From: Gammaproteobacteria bacterium
GTDB lineage: Bacteria; Pseudomonadota; Gammaproteobacteria; Steroidobacterales; Steroidobacteraceae
DNA length: 46,929 nt
Reading direction: 5' to 3'
NCBI GenBank assembly: GCA_028293765.1
Contig: JAQGOG010000156.1
Coordinates: 1 to 46,929, forward strand
Made by a program: the position numbers and the translations under genes. The notes below the pieces were generated by a model, which did no database searches, was not told where the DNA came from, and saw only the letters and a list, made by a program, of their open reading frames with translations. Positions 43,458-46,929 of this stretch are shown here, one piece after another. Numbering within the stretch: the stretch's first letter is position 1; the number at the start of each line of letters is the position of its first letter.

Positions 43458-45277
43458 CGGCTGCTCTCCTTGTCGGCGGGACGACTGATCCGGTCCAGAA
43501 TGATCGCGAGCAGCACAATGACGAATCCTGCCTCGAAGCCCATGCCGACCTGCACCGTGTTGAGCGCGCGAACCACCGGGACCCCGAGGCCGCCGGCGCC
43601 CACCAGCGCAGCGATCACTACCATGGAGAGGCTCAGCATGATGCATTGAGTGATGCCGGCGATGATGGTCGGGGCCGCGCTCGGCAGCTCGACCTTCCAG
43701 AGCATCTGCAGCCGAGTTGCACCGAACGCTTCGCCGGCTTCGCGAAGGGCCTCGGGCACAGAACTGATTCCCAGTTGCGTGAGCCGGATGGGCGCCGGAA
43801 GCGCGAAGATGACGGTGGAAATGAGCCCCGGCACGACCCCGAGTCCGAACAGCACGAGTGTCGGAATCAGGTACACGAATGTCGGCAGCGTCTGCATGAG
43901 GTCGAGCACGGGGCGCAGTGCGGAGTAGAGCCTCGGCCGATGCGCAGCAGCTATTCCCAGCGGCACGCCGATGGCCGTGGACACCAGCGCCGCCGCGATC
44001 ACGAGCGACAGAGTCTCGAGTGTCGGGATCCAGTAACCCTGGTTCATGATGAACAGCAGCGCCGCCGTCACGAACACGACGAGCGCGAGGGAGCGCCGCA
44101 ATACCCAGGCGAGTCCCGCCAGGCCCAGAATCAACACCGGGGAGGGGATCGCCAGCAGCAGGTAGGTGAGTCCATTGACGCTGCCGCGAATCAGCGCCGA
44201 CACGCCGTCAAACAGCACTCTGCCATGTATCTTGACGTATTCGATCAGTAGCGCAACGGTGTCGCCCACCGGGATCTTGTGGTCGCTGATCCAATGCTCG
44301 AAATTCCAGGCGCCGTTGATCTTGCCGACGCCGCCCATGGTCTCGAGCGCGGGTCGCCCGTCCAGGGTGTACACCCCCTCGAGCCAGCCCGCGACCACGC
44401 GGGGATTGGCTTTCAGCCAGGCCGTGGCTGCGACCTCCGGTTGCTGGTGCTGATTCAGCATCGCGTCCATTACCTGGCTTTCGCCCTTCGGGGTGAACTT
44501 CAGATTTCTCAGTAGCCGGCCTATGTTGGGACATTCCGAGGTGTATCCGGTGCGGGTGTTCGTATACACGGTGGCCCCGCCAAAGTTGGGTCCGAAGACC
44601 GCATCCCCGCCTGCCAGGTAGCGCAGGTCGAAACGCATGTTCATCGGGTGCGGGTCCCACGCGAGAAACACGATCGGCGCCCGGGCGTGTACGGCGCGCT
44701 CGACCTCGGCCAGCATGCCCTGCTCACTAGATTCGATGAGCTTGAAATCGCCCAGGCCGAAATGGCTTTGCTTGAGCATGCCGAGGATGAGCCGGTCGCC
44801 GTCGTTACCCGGCTCGAGCCCATAGATCGAATTCCTGAGCTGCGATCCGAAGCGCTGGATATCGCTGAAGTTCCGCAGGCCCGCGGCGTACGTGTACGCA
44901 GGGACGGCCAGGGTGAACTTCGCGCCTGTCAGGTTCGCGCCGATCACCTCGATGGAGCCGTCCGCGTCGAAGGCCCTGCGATCGCCTTCCTGGGTCGGCA
45001 TCCAATTACCCAGAAAAACGTCGATATCCTTGTTCTTCATGGAGGCGAACGTGACCGGGACGGACAGTACGGTGACTTGCGGCTGGTAGCCAAGGTCTCG
45101 CAACAGCACGCTGAATACGGCGGTAGTGGCCGTCACATCGGTCCAGCCGACATCCGAGAGGCGCACTGTCCGGCATGACGCGCCGTCCGGGCCGCTCGTC
45201 GCACTGCCGGCGTAAGCATTCGCAGTGCCGAGTAGGGCACATGCCGTGAGGACAGCCATCGCGCCGAGACGCGGCAT
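43454..45277 (-). CDS. Fused substrate-binding protein and permease of betaine/choline ABC transporter
   Basis: The Met at 45277 (GGAG 5 bases upstream) gives 607 residues; a longer start at 45340 is possible. The leader (MPRLGAMAVLTACALLGTANAYA) precedes a ChoX/ProX-like binding domain (residues about 30-300; VGWTDVTATT, LGNWMPTQ, WDPHPMNMRFDL supply aromatic betaine-binding candidates). A permease domain follows from about 360 on (six or so helices, LIPTLVLFGLGVVPGLISTVIFALPAPIRLTQLG). The binding protein stands before the permease, the opposite order to OpuABC. Transport of betaine or choline is inferred from domain type and context. Confidence 0.88.
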   Translation of the reverse strand: MPRLGAMAVLTACALLGTANAYAGSATSGPDGASCRTVRLSDVGWTDVTATTAVFSVLLRDLGYQPQVTVLSVPVTFASMKNKDIDVFLGNWMPTQEGDRRAFDADGSIEVIGANLTGAKFTLAVPAYTYAAGLRNFSDIQRFGSQLRNSIYGLEPGNDGDRLILGMLKQSHFGLGDFKLIESSEQGMLAEVERAVHARAPIVFLAWDPHPMNMRFDLRYLAGGDAVFGPNFGGATVYTNTRTGYTSECPNIGRLLRNLKFTPKGESQVMDAMLNQHQQPEVAATAWLKANPRVVAGWLEGVYTLDGRPALETMGGVGKINGAWNFEHWISDHKIPVGDTVALLIEYVKIHGRVLFDGVSALIRGSVNGLTYLLLAIPSPVLILGLAGLAWVLRRSLALVVFVTAALLFIMNQGYWIPTLETLSLVIAAALVSTAIGVPLGIAAAHRPRLYSALRPVLDLMQTLPTFVYLIPTLVLFGLGVVPGLISTVIFALPAPIRLTQLGISSVPEALREAGEAFGATRLQMLWKVELPSAAPTIIAGITQCIMLSLSMVVIAALVGAGGLGVPVVRALNTVQVGMGFEAGFVIVLLAIILDRISRPADKESSR

Positions 45278-45508
45278 ACGGGCTCCAATCGATGTAGTTG
45301 AACGTCGGACTTGACCCCACCCGGGCCGCGACTTCATCATCTCGGCCCCGTCTTGAATAGCCGTTTAATAGAGCGTCTGTCAAGCACGTGCGGGCTGGAG
45401 CAAATGCCTGATGAGACTCGAAGTATCGGCGCGCTGCGGCGGCCTCCGGCCGACCGGGACTCGACTCCGGCCAAGGCCTCTCGGAGCATCAAATTGAACA
45501 GACAATCA
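45278..45508. promoter_or_regulatory. Divergent control region with candidate BetI operator
   Basis: The region separates the leftward betaine transporter operon from the rightward betI-betB fusion gene. A dyad ATTGA-N8-TCAAT lies at 45493-45510 and overlaps the ATG at 45509. A half-site ATTGAAC resembles the TTGAAC type of BetI operators. TTGAATAGCCGTTTAA at 45353-45368 is a weaker look-alike. Whether either is used is unproven. If transcription starts near here, 45509 or a later start is favoured over 45404. Confidence 0.4.
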
Positions 45509-46929
45509 ATGCCCCACCCGGGTGGAGCGCCCGCCACCGCCGGCTCGCTCCCGCGTGACGACGTGGAGGAGGCCCGAACACGGCAGCTGATCGAAGTCAC
45601 GATCGATAGTCTCGCCGAAGTCGGCTTCGTCGGCAGCACTCTGGCACAGATCGCGAGCCGCGCTGGCGTTTCACCGGGCCTGGTCGCGCACTACTTCGGT
45701 GACAAGGACGGTTTGCTGGAAGCCACCTTTCGTACGCTCTCGCGTCGCCTGAGCGAGCGAGTGCAGGCGCGGTTCGGACTCGCGCGCACACCTCGCGGTC
45801 GGATCCAAGCGGTGATTGACGCCAATCTGGCGCCGGAGGAATTCGATAAGCGCACTGGGACTGCGTGGCTGGCGTTCTGGGGCCAGGTATTGCACGTTCA
45901 CGGCCTGAAGCGCGTGCAAACGGTCTATCAGCGCCGGACGTTGTCCAACCTTTGTCATGCGCTCAAGAACCTGTTGCCCCCCACCGAGGCGCGCAGCCTC
46001 GCAGCCATGATTGCCGCGATGATCGACGGGGTGTGGCTGCGTGCGGCGCTGTCCGATTGGAAGGAGGCCGACAGCGAGAGCGCACGTGCCTTGCTGACCG
46101 CATTCGTAACGGGTCGACTCAAAGAAAGCGCGCAGCTGGAGGGGTCGGTTGCTCCAACGGAATCGAGCGACGGCGCGCCGTCTCAGCAGCGCACTTCTCG
46201 CAAGGCCGATACGTTCAAGACGATCAACCCGGCAACCGGCGAGGTGCTGGCGCAACTCGACGTGGACGGTCCGGCGGCGGTCGACGCCGCAGTGGCGAAG
46301 GCTATCGCAGCCCAAAAGAAATGGGCCGCGATGACGGGCACCGAGAGAGGCCGAATCCTGCGCCGTGCCGCCGATATTCTGCGTGCCCGTAACACTGAGC
46401 TTGCCGAGCTTGAAACCCGGGATACGGGTAAGCCAATCCAGGAGACCAGCGTCGTCGATGTCATCTCCGGAGCGGATTGCTTCGAATATTACGGAGGACT
46501 CGCGGCGACCCTGGCAGGGGAGCATCTGGATCTTGGGCCGCAGGCGTTTGGCTACACGAGGCGCGAACCGCTCGGCGTCGTCGCCGGGATAGGCGCCTGG
46601 AACTATCCACTGCAGATCGCCTGTTGGAAGTCCGCGCCGGCCCTGGCGTGCGGAAACGCAATGATCTTCAAGCCGGCCGATCTCACTCCACTGACGGCCA
46701 TCAAGCTGCGCGAGGTACTCGCGGAGGCTGGCTTGCCGGATGGCGTTTTCCAGGTAGTGCAGGGCTTTGCGGATACCGGCCGGCTGCTGACGCGCCATTC
46801 GCAGATCCGTAAGGTGTCGCTGACCGGTGCAGTGGCGACAGGTAAGGCCGTGATGGCCGACGCCGCGCCTTCTCTCAAGCACGTCACCCTCGAGCTCGGC
46901 GGCAAGTCCCCACTCATCGTCTTCGGCGA
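45509..46929 (+). CDS. betI-betB: BetI-BetB fusion: TetR regulator joined to betaine aldehyde dehydrogenase (3' truncated by window edge)
   Basis: One uninterrupted frame runs from ATG 45509 (or ATG 45404) to the window end, 473 residues. Residues about 20-205 are BetI-like: [24 protein letters not shown], then [26 protein letters not shown] and [16 protein letters not shown] [15 protein letters not shown] roughly 28-residue linker at about 46126-46207 has no ATG or GTG. From about residue 234 the sequence is aldehyde dehydrogenase Bet[31 protein letters not shown] (catalytic Asn), [12 protein letters not shown] (NAD-binding Lys) and [12 protein letters not shown] (general-base Glu). The catalytic Cys lies beyond the edge. 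The usual first 20 or so BetB residues are absent. A sequencing frameshift cannot be excluded. Confidence 0.85.
   Translation, partial: MPHPGGAPATAGSLPRDDVEEARTRQLIEVTIDSLAEVGFVGSTLAQIASRAGVSPGLVAHYFGDKDGLLEATFRTLSRRLSERVQARFGLARTPRGRIQAVIDANLAPEEFDKRTGTAWLAFWGQVLHVHGLKRVQTVYQRRTLSNLCHALKNLLPPTEARSLAAMIAAMIDGVWLRAALSDWKEADSESARALLTAFVTGRLKESAQLEGSVAPTESSDGAPSQQRTSRKADTFKTINPATGEVLAQLDVDGPAAVDAAVAKAIAAQKKWAAMTGTERGRILRRAADILRARNTELAELETRDTGKPIQETSVVDVISGADCFEYYGGLAATLAGEHLDLGPQAFGYTRREPLGVVAGIGAWNYPLQIACWKSAPALACGNAMIFKPADLTPLTAIKLREVLAEAGLPDGVFQVVQGFADTGRLLTRHSQIRKVSLTGAVATGKAVMADAAPSLKHVTLELGGKSPLIVFG

Noticed and set aside
45404..45508. Longer start for the betI-betB fusion at 45404
   Set aside because: In-frame and open, but the ribosome-binding site spacing is only 3 bases and the extra 35 residues are unlike BetI; not excluded.

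Overview
The window is GC-rich proteobacterial DNA with dense gene packing and many 4-base ATGA/GTGA overlaps. The gene content (a DUF1592/DUF1552/ankyrin set, IorAB, an RND pump, GlcDE and a betaine/sarcosine catabolic supercluster) suggests a soil-type aerobic gammaproteobacterium, perhaps near Steroidobacteraceae. That placement is inference. No rRNA, tRNA, CRISPR array, transposase or phage gene was seen.

Left part (1-9883): a gene cut by the left edge (DUF1592/1588/1585), a Tat-exported DUF1552 protein and an ankyrin-repeat protein form one operon. A membrane cytochrome b561-type protein follows and converges on a periplasmic cytochrome c'-type protein. A LysR regulator is divergent from a two-subunit molybdenum hydroxylase (IorA/IorB type).

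Middle (9884-24138): an RND efflux pump and its adaptor are divergent from a response regulator, a histidine kinase and a DMT-family transporter with a very His-rich tail. A HAD-family dehalogenase-like protein converges on GlcE/GlcD. GlcE carries low-complexity insertions. Next is an MscS-type channel with a long Asn/Pro repeat.

Right part (24139-46929): a nearly 23-kb methylated-amine catabolic block, probably for glycine betaine. It holds a Rieske oxygenase, an MttB-family methyltransferase without an internal stop codon, and a long minus-strand series. That series encodes a corrinoid protein, DUF1638, a 'virulence factor'-family protein, MetV-like and MetF-like proteins, a methyl-THF:corrinoid methyltransferase and a RACo/RamA-type activator. 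Upstream on the same strand are a GbdR-like regulator, a dimethylglycine/sarcosine dehydrogenase-like protein, heterotetrameric sarcosine oxidase (B, D, A, G) and a betaine/choline-type ABC transporter whose binding protein and permease are fused. Divergent from it, running off the right edge, is an in-frame fusion of a BetI-type TetR regulator with betaine aldehyde dehydrogenase (BetB).

Read together, the right part could import choline/betaine, oxidise betaine aldehyde, and remove the first methyl of betaine by oxygenation or by cobalamin-dependent transfer to THF. Dimethylglycine and sarcosine would then be oxidised to glycine, with methyl and formaldehyde carbon entering the THF pool. The BetI-BetB fusion and the pairing of a corrinoid route with oxidative demethylases are the most unusual points.
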